This document shows positions 23,751 to 37,892 of a stretch of DNA of 64,000 nucleotides, in pieces. The notes under the pieces were generated by a model. The model searched no databases, was not told where the DNA came from, and worked only from the letters and a program-made list of their open reading frames with translations. The DNA comes from Hirudinaria manillensis (lineage: Eukaryota > Annelida > Clitellata > Hirudinida > Hirudinidae), in NCBI GenBank assembly GCA_034509925.1, contig CM067530.1, forward strand, positions 4,294,501 to 4,358,500, read 5' to 3'. How positions within the stretch are numbered: the stretch's first letter is position 1; each line of letters opens with the position of its first letter. Position numbers and translations under genes: made by a program.

Positions 23751-26700
23751 GATGGATTATAAATATTTCGCAAATTAAACACACCAAGTCGTTCGATCTG
23801 AAAATTCGAGTCGCCAATTCGGCACTATCGGTGAAATGTAAAAGTTGCACAAATTCTTAACCGAAGGGCTGTGGCAATATCTCGCAGCTGATTGGTTCAT
23901 CATGGGGATACTCTCTGGTCGCTGTGACGTCATTTTTTAAGCAGACACCTTATTGGTTGAAAGAATCTCCACTCTATATATAACTTGGTTCAGTTAATTT
24001 TCTTCTGCAAATTCAAGAAGCCTCTAGACCCACTTTTAAATTATTTATTTAAAATTTCAATTTGAAACACATAGTTTCGTAGGTTTTTATAAAAAATTGC
24101 AATTTTTCCCCATAAATCCTTGGCACACTGCCAAGTATCAATAAAACTATTCACGGCTGCCTTTCGCGCTCTACGTTTTTATTCAACGTTAGCAAATTTC
24201 ACTTGCTATTTTCTTTAGCACCAACTACAAATCGTGCTTAGCAACTGAAGCAGTATGCTCCGGGAAGCCCGAAAGAACATGAATTTGACAACGCTGAGCC
24301 TAAGCTAGATACTGTAGACCTGGCCCAACTTTTTTTAGTTTCCGTTCCTAACTACCTTGCAAGATAAATCAACTAAGAATTATTTCCCTTTAGAGAAGTG
24401 CCCTTTCTAAAAAAAAAGCCTCTCCTGGATAAGCCATAGAAGTCTCAAACGCAACATGCTAGTGTGTAACAATATATCAAAGAACATATTAATGGAAACG
24501 TCGCCCCGAACAAGGTCCAATTTTTATATTAAGCTCCAAAAACCAGTTTCGTCTATTGCCGAAGAGCAAAAAAACTCACAAAAACACAAATCAATGGAGA
24601 AATAAAGCAAATTTCAAATCATGTATAAACCGCAGCCCTCAAAAGAGAACTGTCACACGCCTGAACACATAACAGAATAAAAATAAAAAATGGGTTCTTT
24701 GGGTAAAAAATGATGAAACGCGATTCAACAAATAAAAAAAATAATGAGAATTTGTCCGTTTAAAAACAATATTCTACAAACAGTGGCTGAATGCGACCAA
24801 AAAAACGTTTATAAAAGACCGTGGTCGATGATTTACAGGTGATTGGCAGAAATTGAAAGTCTTCCAGATGGTTCTCGATTTATACAGGTTGGCGATCTAC
24901 AGCATGGGCTAAGTTTTTGAGATTTGAAACGAAAACTATCTGCACGAAGCCATCGAAGTATGGCAGTCACAATTTTTGAGATTATTTCCCAAATAACATG
25001 CGATGAAAACACTTAAAAGCCACCGAAACATCATTGATTGCAACTCCAACTCAACTCAGGCGTGGATGAATAATCAATTAATATGGATTGTTTCACGAGT
25101 CAGAAAGCATTTCCAAGGCAACGGATGAGCCGACCGATAAAAAATAACCATTAACATGTGCCGTTAAATGTAGAGAATATAAATAATGATAAATCCAAAA
25201 CAATGTTGCAAATCCCAAACATTGGAAAAGCTTAAACCGATGGAAAATCATCTTGAGATGTAAATTAATTGTAAACTCATCAAATTGCATAGACTCCTCT
25301 TTTGCAAATCTCATTACTTGAAATAAACCTACAGATAATAACTGAAGACAATATCAACAGCAGCAGAAATAATAACAAAAACAATAATAATAATAGTAAT
25401 AATAACAATAATAATGACAATAATAACAAAGCATAATATTCTAAATGAGTATCTAAAATTTCTAATCTTCAAAAGAAGGACTGATAGAAGGCATGACGAT
25501 GATGGTGATGATCACATTACATGGTTACTTACGCTGGTTCCACTCGAGTTATCGGTGAAACATTTGCCTCCATTAATTGATAATAAATTATAATCATAAG
25601 AAAAAATAAACAAAGAAAAACCGTTGTTCACGACATGAATAAAGAACCCTGTGTTGATGTCGCATAGGCAATTCTGACACGAAACGTCGAGATTTCGGAC
25701 GCACGACGGCAGATGCGCGCGGCGATGATGACGAAGAGCACGACGCGTCATCGTCACTTGTCAATCAAGTGTCAGTCTTGAAGCCAGTTTAAGGACATTT
25801 CCACGATTTCGAAGGAAACGGAGGCAGAAGTGCTGCACATTGATGTCTGCTTCGAGAGGATCGCAGGAGTTGCAACAGACACGTTGGCAACCATAATATC
25901 GTTAACTAATAAAATAACACAAAGAGTGCACAACTCATTAAGATATTCAGATACATATATGTATATATATATATACAGTAGCAGAAAGTAATACTAACAT
26001 AAAGATCCCTACAATCAATAAATGAAGTGACAAAACACAAGTCCATGATTTTACACTGCTTTTTGATAAATCAGAACTCTCTGAAACCATGCGAGGAGAA
26101 ATGCGTCGGGCAGGCTTTGTTATAAAAGTTATAAAATTACTGGACTCTTTGACAGATCGACGTAACTTTTCATGGCCTCTCAAAGAATGGATTTTAAAAT
26201 TTGGAGCCGTTTTACGTACAAAGACGAGAAATGAATAATAATGATAATAATAAATTGTTTGACAAAATATCTATAAATGCATGGATGAAGAAACTCTAAA
26301 GCTGTACTCTGGAGGTTTAGGGGATGACAGAAAATCAAACATGGGAATGGTAGCAACAATAACAAAATCTGTTCATTTTGAAAAAAAAAATTATTTAAAA
26401 ACAAACCATATTCATATATACTGACAATAATAATAAGAATGATGATAATAATAATAATAATAATAATAAGAAGAAAAACAATTGATAATTCTATCACCAA
26501 CATCAACCACTCAATCCAACATCCGAGTTACCAAAGAAAACCATGTCGATGAGTATTCAACCAAAACTCAGAATGACATCAGCAACTTAAACTATGCAGA
26601 ACTTTAACACTCCAGAAATCAATCGTCATCAATCAAAATAAATAATTTTAAATGAACGCCATTAAAATGCAAACAACACACGAAAGGCATGAAGTGGACG

Positions 26701-26944
26701 TCCGATTGCAACGAGTTTCCTCGAACTGGAATTTGAATGTCATGAAAACCCCGAAAAGAGAATTAACTTCTGGAGCTGATTTTTAATTTCCAAATAACAA
26801 TAACAGAGACGTCTGCTCGAGTTGCAAAGCTACGGCTTAAAACAAAACAAAACATTCTGTTGCGATGAAGAACTTGCAGACGATTGAAATATCATGAAAC
26901 AGGGTCGATAGAAAGATCGTCTAGTAAATGAAACGAAGTGCGGA
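23751..26944. other. Intergenic region between FAM117-like and bHLH genes, with promoter-like cluster
   Basis: 3.2 kb without a supported exon. It holds a tight cluster of promoter motifs at 23891-23983 and short AAT/TA microsatellites near 25370-25435, 25955-25977 and 26425-26470. It probably also holds the 3' UTR of the bHLH gene. Confidence 0.55.
23891..23983. promoter_or_regulatory. Promoter-like cluster: two CCAAT boxes, CRE, TATA
   Basis: Within 93 bp lie ATTGG (23891-23895), the perfect CRE palindrome TGACGTCA (23925-23932), ATTGG (23952-23956) and TATATATAA (23975-23983). It sits 140-230 bp upstream of the FAM117-like start codon. In plus orientation the order CCAAT-CRE-CCAAT-TATA is a textbook core promoter, pointing away from that gene, so it could be bidirectional or serve an unannotated plus-strand transcript starting near 24005. 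Confidence 0.5.
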
Positions 26945-29900
26945 TTACATCGGGAAAGCGTGAGTGTGGAACGGATGACCGATGGTTCGAGGGTCAAAGG
27001 CCGCCTGTTGATTTCCCCAGAAGTGGTTCAGGGCCATTTCTGGATGAAGCGACGAGGCCCTGCCGTTCCTCGACAGTCCGTTCGAGCCCGCGGCCTGCTG
27101 CCGGTCGTAGCCGCCGTAATAATTCGAAGCCGAGGCCTGGGCCCCCCCGTGGCCGAGAGGGGAGGTCATCTGGTGTTCGGGGAAGAAACCCCCGAAGCCG
27201 AACGACCGGTGGTGGGCCGGCACCGAGTTGCCGACGAAGGCGTTCGAGCGACCTTGCGAGCGATGGGCAGCCGAGTTTCTGGCGGCCGAGAAATCTTGAG
27301 ACGAAAAATCGAGACCAGACGAGGCGGACGGCGAGCTTTTGTTGAATCCTTCATCGACATTCCTGTGTTGCAACGTCCGAGTGTTGGTCGTGACGCCTTT
27401 GTCCGTGTTCCGAGCAGCTTCGGGAAAAAAGCCGGTCGAAGAGAAATAGGAGGAAGTTAGGTGAGCAGGATGGTGGTTTTTGTTGGGGGAGAGACCGCTG
27501 AAACCGAAGAAGGGGTTCATCGGACTCATGTGTTCGAACATCGAGGGAGTTTCGTAGTTGAGAGCTGGAGTTTTTGGTAATTTCTTGGCATTCGAGGATT
27601 GTTTGGCCATTGATGTTTTGTCGGACGAATGCGTCTGCTGACCGTCGAGGTAACTGCTGCCAGCTGATTTGCAGGAGGGTAGAGATGGCGTCTGACTTTG
27701 TTGATGATGATGAGAACCTCTGCTGTTAGACTCGAGGCTATTTCTGTTGCTGTGATTGGATTCCACGCTCCTTCTGTTGTCGGCCTCCATGGCATCCTTA
27801 CCCAAAGAATTCATGCCCCTCTGACAAGAAAAATCAGAGCTGAATGGCGAACTCTGAGACTGGAAAGCAGGAAAAACGCTGGCACAGTCTCGCAGGAAGT
27901 TGAGAGACGAGGAGGCCTCGAAGGGTAGTCCGGTCAAGCCGGGATTGAACCTGTTGGAGGGATGAAGGACGTCAAAGTACGGGTTCATGTAATAAGACGG
28001 AGGAGCTCCTGCGAAGGCCTGTTCCGTCTTGTAATAAGGATGCCCTCCGGTCTGACCGATCGGATTCCCGGCATAGCCGTTAGACGGCTGATGGTATCCG
28101 ACGCTGTTCGATCTTTTGTCTTCCTCTTCGTTTCTGCTTCTCCTTCGACCGGATTGGCAGGTGCTTCCGTCTTGCTGCTTGGCAACCTGACCGGACTGAT
28201 AGTCTCCATGAGGAGCGAGGCTTCCGACGGCCTTCGACCGACTGCTTTGGTAGCTGCAGTCGGCATGTTCTCTTGAATTTAGACACAAATCTTGGTCTTT
28301 TTGTTTCTTGTCTTTGTCCTGTCTGCAGGAAGGCAGTGATTTTCGCTGGTTTTCGGGAGCCAAAACTTTGGAAGTCAGCGCGCACGATGACAGCTGCTGG
28401 TCTTGCGAACAAGTACGAGCTACACAGCCCTCCTGGCTCATATATTGACCGAGTGGCTTCGTTGAATTCATTTCAGAATCTTCTGAGATGTGTTTGTTGG
28501 GACTGACATCTTCCTGCTTTGAGGTCTTTGAATTGTTAAGAGAGAGGTCGTAGCAATTGGGTGAAGGAGTATTGTGTGTGTTTGATTCTGTAATAAAATT
28601 ATCGTGGTAGTATCGAGTTCTATCCAAGAACATATTCAATTAATACATGATGTCAATATATTACTTTGACTATGCCTTTCTAATATAATAAAAACAATAA
28701 TTTATCCTATTTAACAATGACAAAAACTCACGAACCTTGCAAACTACTGGTAGCAATGCTGTCTTGCTTCATGCTTTCATCCGTGCTCCTTTCTCTAACA
28801 GTAGCTTTTCCTGTTACATCATTCTTTGACTTTTTGGCAGTTCGCTTTTCATTCCTTCTCTCCTGCTTTTCTTCTGGCTCCGTTGAACTCTCCGAGGATT
28901 GAATTTGGTCGTGTTTCATACGAGACATCTGCGCTGCCATCTTGCTGGAAACCTGCTTGGTAGGTGCAGACAGGTTCTTTGCCAGCGACTGAAATATGGC
29001 ATGACCCCCCTTGCTTCTGTCATCGAAAGAACAATCGATCATCTCTTCGACAATTTTATCCTTGGCTTCTCCGTTACTGTTCTTTGTAGAAGGATCCGAG
29101 TTATTATGTCCATCCGATCTGCTGAGATTTGGCTGCTTCAGAACGTAGTAAGGCTTTGCGGAGTTCTGGATCGTAGCATCGTTCTTCCCGGCAACTTGGT
29201 AACTTTCTTCGGTCAAGCACGAGCCCGAATCAGAGGAAGCACTTAGAAGAGGCAAATATCGGGATCCATAAAAGGAATTATCTGCCGTCGAGACTAGGGA
29301 GCCGCTCGGTCGAGAAACCGGGACGTCGCAGAGTCCGCGAGTCGGTCGAGTATTAGATTCGACGACGGGAGGCAGCGGAGATCCCAGACTCGGGTCACTT
29401 GGACTTTCGACCATGAAGTTAGACTGGTTGTCCACTCGTTTCAGTTTCATGGTCAGGGAATTGTCCTTTCCCTTTGCGGACGGATGAGTCTCCTCGACCT
29501 TCAACCTCTTGGCATCCCCGTGGTCGTCCGGCAGTTTCGATTTTTGGACTCGTTTAGATTTCGGTTCAGTCTGCGTGGATGCAGCCATGTTTCTTTCCAC
29601 CTGATCGACGAGGTTGAACAGTTCCAAATCCAACTGGACGGATTCGTCGACCAACGTTCCAGAGGGAGGACTGACAACGTCGACGTTTCCAAGAACGTTT
29701 GTCGTGTTTGTTGATCGTTTTTCGACCACATCTGAATCCTTCGAGTGGAGTTTTTTCTTCTTTTCTTGCAACTTTTTTGCTCGTCTTTCTTGTTTCATGG
29801 ACTTCAATTCACTCCTAAGAGTTTGAGTGCCCTCTTCAGTTGTGGCAGTGGTCAATGTTTCAAGGCCTCTGGCAGGGGGTACGCCGTCTTCTCTAATGGA

Positions 29901-32900
29901 ATCTGCGTTCTTCGAGAACGGCCCTTCGTCGGCTTCCGATGGAGCCGATCCTTCGGTAAGGCGAGAAGCACCGACGAGATTATCTTTCAATTTCTCCACT
30001 GATATCACGAGCTGTCTGTTTGTCGTTGCAAGCACCGGAGAGGGCACTTTTAGAGGAACTTTTAAGGCACTGTTAACAGGCGGATCGGATTTGCTCGGTC
30101 GTTTTTTTGACGGTGGTGAGTAAATGCTGCTCTGTGAGGTATTTATTTGTGACGTGCTAGCTAGGCTTGCAACATCAGCTATGTCAATATCCTTAGTCTC
30201 GGAGCTGGTCATGTGACCCTTCAGTTCTTGAGACTTACTCTGCGACCTCGTCTTTCTCGAAGACTGGTTCTTTCCTGCTTCGTCCATGCCAAATGAAATT
30301 AAGGAAGTTGTCATGTCGTGCTCCGAGGCATTTTTGTTTTCGTCTGCTTTCGTTAGTTGAGCCTCAGCCGTTGGTGGCAGCTGCATGACCTTAGACCGCG
30401 ATCTTTTGGTACCCTTGGGAACCTTAACGTTCTCCTTGACTAGAGGCAAGACGGTGGAGATGGGTGCCGAGACAGATTGAATGCAAGAACTCGTAACGGC
30501 TAAACTCGCACGATTGTCAAGATTTGCTAAAACAACAATAATTTGGCAATATTTAAAATCCATGCATTTACAACTGATCAACCATAAATAATGTCAGCTG
30601 ACTCACCAGTTCCCAAATTTTGAATGAGATGTTGTGATGGAGAAGCTACCAGTGAAGAGCTGCCAGTTGGATCGAGAGAGGTGATCTGAGTTTGATCGAC
30701 GTCCGAATAGTTAAGGCTCTTTTTTGCCTGCCTCCGTTGCTTCTTCCTGCCTATCGACTTACAAGAAGTCGCTGCAATGGAGACGATCGAAGTGGAAATC
30801 GAGTCTGAAACGGAACTTTGCGAGGAGCAGTCGCCCGGTCCCCGATCTGATCGAGACGAGATTTCTGCAGGAGAGTTCGTCTGTAAGGCAGCATTCGTGG
30901 AAAGAATCGGAGACACAGATGACGGCATGGACATCAAAGAAGGGGATAAGGATACCGTGGAAAAAGAGTGAGTTGAGGTTACGGGGAGGACGGTTCCGGG
31001 CAAGAATCCCTTCGGAGGGGATGTCACGAGCAAATTATCCGAGAAGCTGTAGGATGACAAATCACCGAGGGTGCAACTAACTACCTCATTAGTTTTTGGA
31101 ATGTTCATGGACTCAGACTTGATCATAGGATGTTCAGAACTTGGCTTTGAGTTATCCAATCCTAATATGTTGTCCATGTCGTCTTCCCCCTGCATTTGTT
31201 TGGTTCCGCTTTGGCCGGTAGCGATCGGAGTGTTCATGACCGGCGCCCGGAAATGTTGAGACTGCGGTGTCAGTCTGCCCGAAGCATCGGGCGGTCTGGG
31301 TGTCATGGGCTCCATGCGGATGAGATCGGAAAAGTCTGTTATGTCGACTTCCTTCTCCTGGTTAAAGACGGTTCCGTTAGCCGTTTCCTTGAAAATTTCT
31401 TGACTCGGATCATTTGTCGAGATCTGATTGTCAGATATCGTCGTCGGGGCCTTTTTCTTCTTTTTCTTCTTCGGTTTCTTTTTCACTTCGGTCGCGGCCG
31501 TCTGTTCAACATTTCCCGTAGAGGTCGTGACCTCGTTGGTATTAGAATAACAGCTCTGAGTGAGAGATGTGACTTGTTGGAACAGAGGAGTATTGCAATT
31601 GAGTTGGTTATTGGTCGAGAGCATTGTGTTGGCAGTCGAAAGAAACGTTTCTCCACTATGAGGTGCGGCAGGAGATATGCATTCGATGCCCCTGTTGCTC
31701 GGGTCGTGCATCTCGTTGGACATGTTGGGCAGACCAGACACGGGCTGGACGTATTGGTTATTCTGATGCTGTACTAGCGGCACCACGGAGAGGGGCTGGT
31801 TCGTGCTCGGTTGTATGTTCAGAATGTTTTGAAAGAAAGGTGCCTGAGGTTGGGCAAAGACCTTAGTTTCAAAGAGGTTCGAATGATGTTGAAGGACGCT
31901 GGCAGGCTTTGGCATCAGAGGTCGCTGCGTGGACTTCGCACTGGCGTTGCCGGCGTTCGGCTTACTTTCCACTGCTTGAGTCTGACTGGCCGAAGAAGTC
32001 GGAAAGCTCAATATGACGTTGCCTTCGGGAGTTAAGACGGCCGTCATGGATGGAGGGAGGGTGATGTTCTGGAGATTAGAAGGGGGAGCCGTTGAACTGG
32101 CAAACTGCTGCTTTTTCTTGGATCTGCCATTCCCCGTGGATGGTTGAGGCTTTGCCGACAGAATATTTTGCAACGGGCAAGACCTGCTCTGAGAGGCACC
32201 GACCGAAGGAACCAGCAAACTTCCTGTCACGGGGATGCACTGCTGAGACGGAAAGAGGAGGTTTGGCTGCGTGACGACGGGTATGATTTGACCGTCGGGA
32301 AGTATCAGGGCTTGAGGCTGGTCGTTGGTCTTCGTGGGCATCATCATCTGACCCTGAGGGGCGTTCATCGTCAACGTTTGATTGAAATGTTGAGGGACGG
32401 AACCTCCGAGAACGTTCATGGGATTGAGGAGGCCGACCGGATTCTGGAACATGGAGCCGGCGGCGACATTGGTCTGAAGTCCATGACCCGTCAAAATGTT
32501 GATGCTGCCATTCGGTCCGAGGAACTGCGCGGAACCGTGTTGCTGGGACAACAACTGGTTGTGATCGGCTTGCATCGTTACGTTTCCTGTAGGACCCAGA
32601 AAGCCTCCGTGTTGGGTCAAGATGTTTTGTTGTTGCGGTTGCACGAAGAAATTTTGTTGCAGTTGTTGTTGATTGATGTTGGCAGGGTTGTTGATGGTAG
32701 GGTTGCAGTTGTTAGGCAAATTGTTGTTGTTGACAAGAATCAACTGTCCGTTCTGAAGTATCAAGCCGCTTTGCAAGGTCTGCTGTTGGTGCTGCTGCTG
32801 CTGGTGGTGGTGATGCTGTTGTTGTTGATGCTGCTGGTGTTGTTGGGAGTCGAGGTCGCCGTGGTTACCGCTCGACAACATCGTCGAAGCTCCGCAACCG

Positions 32901-35848
32901 TCCGACGTTTGTTCGCCTCCGAAGTGAAACTGTTGGTGGGCGATGATGTTTTGCTGCTGGAACTGATTAACGCTCGACGGGTTTCCAAAGGATTCCATCC
33001 TGTTGCAATCGGAAACGTAGCTTCCTTCTTCCGATCCAATGTTCAGGGAGGAGGAAGACTTTAGCTGACCTTCTTCAAATGAAGTCACTGCGTGCTGTTG
33101 TTGTTGCTGAAAGTTTGAATCAGTGGCGGAGGTTTCAAAAGGCATGAAAGCAGACGATGAAGAAGCAGTGGCTACCATCTCGTCACTGGAAAGAAGGTCC
33201 GTCAGGCTATTGCCGGCTTGTTTTCCACTAAAAGATGTGGAAACGTCGTCATTGTTTGCAATGCAACTCTCGCTGCCCATTCCTAGCATTTCATTAGTCG
33301 TGTTTTCTTTTATGTTTTCACCGTCATTTCGAGGATCCGTTGGCTTCCCCGATCCTTCGTGATTCGGGGCCTCGTTCGTCTGATCGATTCTGAGAGAGTC
33401 GTCCCGAGTCGAGGTTGCAAAATCCTGCATCTCTTGCGATCCCAAAAAGTCTTGTGCATTTTCGATCGGCACGGGACCATCGCAAGCGACCGACGACGTT
33501 GCAATCGACATGGAACCGGAGGCCATGCTCTCCATGGCAGAGGCATTTGTCACGGCATCCATTTCAAAAGTGGTCTGAATGTTCTGCTGCACGAAGCCGA
33601 GCTGTTGTTGAAATTGATTGTGCTGCTGATGCGGTTGTTGTTGCTGTAACTCGGTGTGTTGGGTGAGACTGAAGCTTTGCTGTGCAAAACTGATCTGTTG
33701 CAGGTTGTGATTAAATGCGACTTGTTGCATTTGTTGCGAGGTCGGTTGCAGCTGGTGTCCCTGATTGGTCACCGATGCAAACTGGGCGAGAGTTTGCTGG
33801 TTTCCGGACACGTTCTGGAACATCCCTTGCGACTGGAACTGGTTGAACTGTTGCTGTGTTTGCTGTTGTTGAGTGAAAAACTGCTGATGTTGTTGCTGTG
33901 GCTGGAAGACTGGCAGGTTGACGTCCAAGCTGGCGCTCGGGTTGCAAAGCAGTTCTTCGGCAGTTTTGAACCTCCAGTTGATCAATATCTGGGACAAGTC
34001 GATTCCTTGGGGCAGTCCTGAGGTTGGTCGAGAATTATTTATAAATGGATGCAAACACAAATTTTAAGAATCAATGAAAATTATATTTCAATGGCATAAA
34101 ATACCAGATTCAAAAGAAATGTAACTTTTAAATATTGACTTTTAATTTAATTAATTTAAATCAAACCTGCATTGATGAAAAATAATTTGTATTTTGCCAG
34201 CTCTGATCTTAAATCCTCTAACTCCTTTTGTGTTTGTGGATCTAAAAAAGGACAACATTTGTAACATGTCAAATGAGAAAACAAATCTAAAGATATGGTA
34301 ATAAATTCTACGATGATGCATGACAATTGCACGACATTTGGGACATCGTGACGAGCGAGTCCGGCCGTAGTGCGTCACGAGTCGATAAGAACCATCTAAA
34401 CTTAGAGGTGAGTTTTGTAGTAAACAAAAATGAAAAACAATCCGAGAATCGTCCTTCGAATCACCTGAAGATTGGCTGCTCTGATTCGATGAAATTTGGT
34501 TCAGTTTTAGGCTGTTTGACTGATAAAGAAGCGACCTCATGTAACTAATGGCCAGCTGGAGCAGATCGTGATGTGTCTGGAACATTAACTTAACATTAAC
34601 ATTAAATGACATTATTGATTAATTTTTTTTTAAATATTAATTTCTTACAATATGCACCTTTTATAAACATTACAATATTTCTAATGTCAATTAGTCTGAA
34701 GATTTGATAATGAACATCTTGTACTGGCTTTAGGCCGTCATCATCACCGTCATCAACATCCTCGTCGTCATCATCATCATCATCACCTGCTTCTTGTCCG
34801 ATTGCATTTCCGAAGGCAGTAGAGACTTGAGTTCCAACATGTCATTTTTTATCTTTTCTTTCCTTTCCCTCTCTCGATTGTTGTTTTTGGCCCTCTTTGT
34901 CAAACATGCATCCCTGCAGTCAGACAAATTCAATGATATTATAAAGTTATTATTATAATTATTATTATTATTATTAGTGGCAACATTAGTTTTGGCTTAT
35001 TCATAATCATTGTTATTGTCATTTGTTGTTTCCAAAGTTGTTAGGCAAAGTTATTACATATGTAATATGTCTCTGCCATGATCAACATCATCATCATCAT
35101 CATCATCAACTGAGCAGACTCACGTATTGAAATGGTCATCATTTTCTGAGCCTAATCCCAGCCCCTTGTCAAGAAAGCCTGATGTTCCACCTTCTAAATA
35201 ATTAATGAGTAAATCATCATCATAACTGCAGCCAATTTATCTCATTACAAAACTGTGTCAATGTTTGGTTCATCATGATAATGATGATTGGGACTATCAA
35301 CTACATCGCATACTTTTATTGCAATGGAAGCAATATATAAATGTTATTGAAACATGAAAATCAAATATAATTGAGCAGATCAGCAATCAATTTGAATTGG
35401 CTTTTAGTCCAATCCATCAAGAGAACATTTAGCCATTTTTAGACATTTAAGTAAAATTTGGACCTGATTGCAGCTTCAAAAATGCCAAATGTAATCAAAA
35501 CCATATAAATGAATCAATTGCTTGAAACATCTAGAGTTGGGTGGGAAGTGATGTTGGTTGTGTTAATATTAATAAATTCTTTGTTGCAAATGGAAAGTCA
35601 TGAAAGTTGCAATATCCAACAAGTCACCTTAATTATGAACTAGTCAAATCACAAAAAAAATAATGTCATCGGAACTAATAAGACCACCCCATTTTACCAC
35701 TGCAGTTATTTAATGCATCTATTATTTTTAACATACCTCCATCCGACATATCGTCATTATCTATGTCACCATCATCTTCTGGGGCAGTGGTATCGGGTTT
35801 CATGGCTTTCATGGAGTCCGGAGGAGTCTTATCCGAGTAAGATTTCAT
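26945..35848 (-). CDS. Very large Q-rich bHLH transcription factor, USF3-like
   Basis: Exons: 35848-35737, 35193-35124, 34913-34787, 34576-34465, 34241-34167, 34017-30607, 30526-28736, 28587-26945. Total 2,446 residues, near human USF3 (KIAA2018, about 2,250), with phase closing throughout. The bHLH spans two exons: basic region and helix 1 in KRAKNNNRERERKEKIKND plus LELKSLLPSE, and helix 2 in THHDLLQLAISYMRSLL, with the intron in the loop. A short heptad segment follows (KELEDLRSELAKYK). The rest is disordered, with poly-Gln and Gln/His runs (34000-32600), an acidic segment, Lys-rich patches (KKKPKKKKKKK) and an Asn/Gly/Phe-rich C-terminus ending HTHAFPM. The basic region predicts DNA binding, probably of an E-box. 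USF3 orthology rests on length, layout and the zipper-to-INWR segment. The bHLH itself is divergent. Confidence 0.7.
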
Positions 35849-37572
35849 GATCTTACGACTCCGCGCAGTTATTTATAGCTTTTTTGATTGTTTACGATCA
35901 CTGTTACAAGCAAAGTTAATGAAAAATATTTAAGAACACTTGGAAGTCAATCAACTTTTCGAACATAATAATTTCGTAGGTCCGATAACTATTGATATGT
36001 TTCGCCTTTGAAAAAATATAAACAACACAGGCTCAGCGTTTGAAAACAACAGTACCATTTTGAATCTCTCTGTTTGGACAATAGATTATTAATATTCATT
36101 TTCAGCATTTAAAGTTGCCTCTGAGTATCTTTACAGAAAGTCGAATTGTTATACCAAATTTTTACATTTAATCTTATATTGGTGAAAAGAATTTAATTTA
36201 GTAAATTTACGTAGTACTATCAGTTAATGGTTGGTGGTTATCAGTATTAAAGTTATTCATAAAGCTTAACAAAAAGTAAAATTTGAAGAAATTATTGGAT
36301 GAACATCATTGCGGAAGAGGCTTTTCATAATTTTCACCTCAAGTTGTTCAGTATTTACTTAGAAATCCAGCATCCCATTCCTTGTTAAATGGTTATTTTA
36401 AGCGAACAACTGGTGACCAAGCGTAATTTTTTAAACATTTATTTAAATTCGCTAGGGGAAGATCTGATTTTTAATGGTGTAACTAGACACATTGTGTCGC
36501 CATTGTTACCAAAATTAAGCGATATCACGACGACGAAATCAAAAATAAAACTCACGACTAATTATATAACTCAAAAGCAAACCTCCTGATAAAAAGATTA
36601 TTGTTTATCACAAGTAACACTGATCTAATAAAAATGTTGTAATCCATGCCAAACGTAACAAATTTATTAAAGAAATTTTATGTAATGGATGGATCCGGCA
36701 TAGATTAACGACTTTTATATGGACATTTCCAGTCATTTAATAAGCTCCCAAGAGTTTTAATTAAGTTAATTAATCGGGCTTTTTTCTTATGTGGAGTTGA
36801 GGTTCCCGTTATGTGATGAAGTTCATTTTAATTAATTAATTAATCAACACTCCTCATCGTGGAATTGAAATTAAATAAGCGCTATTCATTGTAAAAGGCA
36901 GTTGTTTAATTGTATATTATCTCCTTAAAATTTAAGTTCCAGTGTTAAATTATTCAATTGATTGCCCCGAGGACAGCGTGTTTTCATTCATTCATTACTT
37001 TCATCTTACGTGCCACGTCAAGAAGAGTCTCAAAGTGTTTTTCTTTTGACAAAATAAATAGGAAGTTCGAAATATGTGCACCTCCGAATGACATTTATTA
37101 TTATTATTATTTATTTATAATAATAATTATTATTATTAATATAACTGTTTTGTAATAGTTGATACCATAGAATAATTTTAAAACTTATTATTACTATTAT
37201 TATTATCATCATTATTTTTATTATTATCAATATTTTTATTATTAAATTATTAACACTACTGCCTAGGAAGTTATCATCAAAGCTGTGAAAAAAAAAGTCC
37301 TTTAGACACACGTGGTGTTATTTATTTGTCGAGTACTTCATAGTTTCCTTTGAATAAATAAAATATCTTCACTTATTAACGAGGATTTTAATTTATATCC
37401 CTTAGCCCCTAAAATGACGTCATCATTGGTACAAAAAAATAGCGACGTTTAGCAAAAAGATTTTAATCACAAATATATGAAATAAATGCTATTTAATTCA
37501 AAAGTGCGAACTGAAAGTTAGTCACAATACAGATAACAATATTTTAACCTGGACAGCAATCAGTTTCACACG

Positions 37573-37610
37573 AATACGCACGCACACACACGCACACACA
37601 CGCACACATA
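37573..37610. repeat. (CA)n with CGCA interruptions
   Basis: A run of CACA/CGCACA dinucleotides, notable only because nearly all other microsatellites here are A/T only. Confidence 0.85.
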
Positions 37611-37761
37611 ACCCAGACTTAATGCTGGTAAACTGACAAAAAAAGACTTTAAAAGGTTAGTGAATGTTTACAAAATTATTAAGATTTTGTTGAATGTTAT
37701 TCTCACATCAGAAAAACTTATTTGTTAAATGCTGTGTCTCATTTCCGAGTCTCCGTTAACA

Positions 37762-37794
37762 AGCATAATAATAATAGTAATAATAATAATAATA

Positions 37795-37872
<78 letters not shown>

Positions 37873-37892
37873 TTAATAATAATAATAATAAA
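37762..37892. repeat. (AAT)n microsatellite
   Basis: About 130 bp of AAT trinucleotides with a few AGT and ATT interruptions. It gives poly-Ile and poly-Leu frames on opposite strands that are not genes. Confidence 0.96.

Noticed and set aside
26938-27460. Arg/Gly-rich plus-strand frames
   Set aside because: Antisense to the last coding exon of the bHLH gene, with no family features.
32144-33064. 306-codon plus-strand open frame inside the bHLH gene
   Set aside because: It is antisense to the Gln-rich exon. Leu-rich runs ([13 protein letters not shown]) are the reverse of CAG/CAA repeats. Splice phase and family motifs support the minus strand.
36389-36589. 66-codon plus-strand frame as a possible first exon of a divergent gene
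   Set aside because: No continuing exon with fitting phase or recognisable domain was found downstream.
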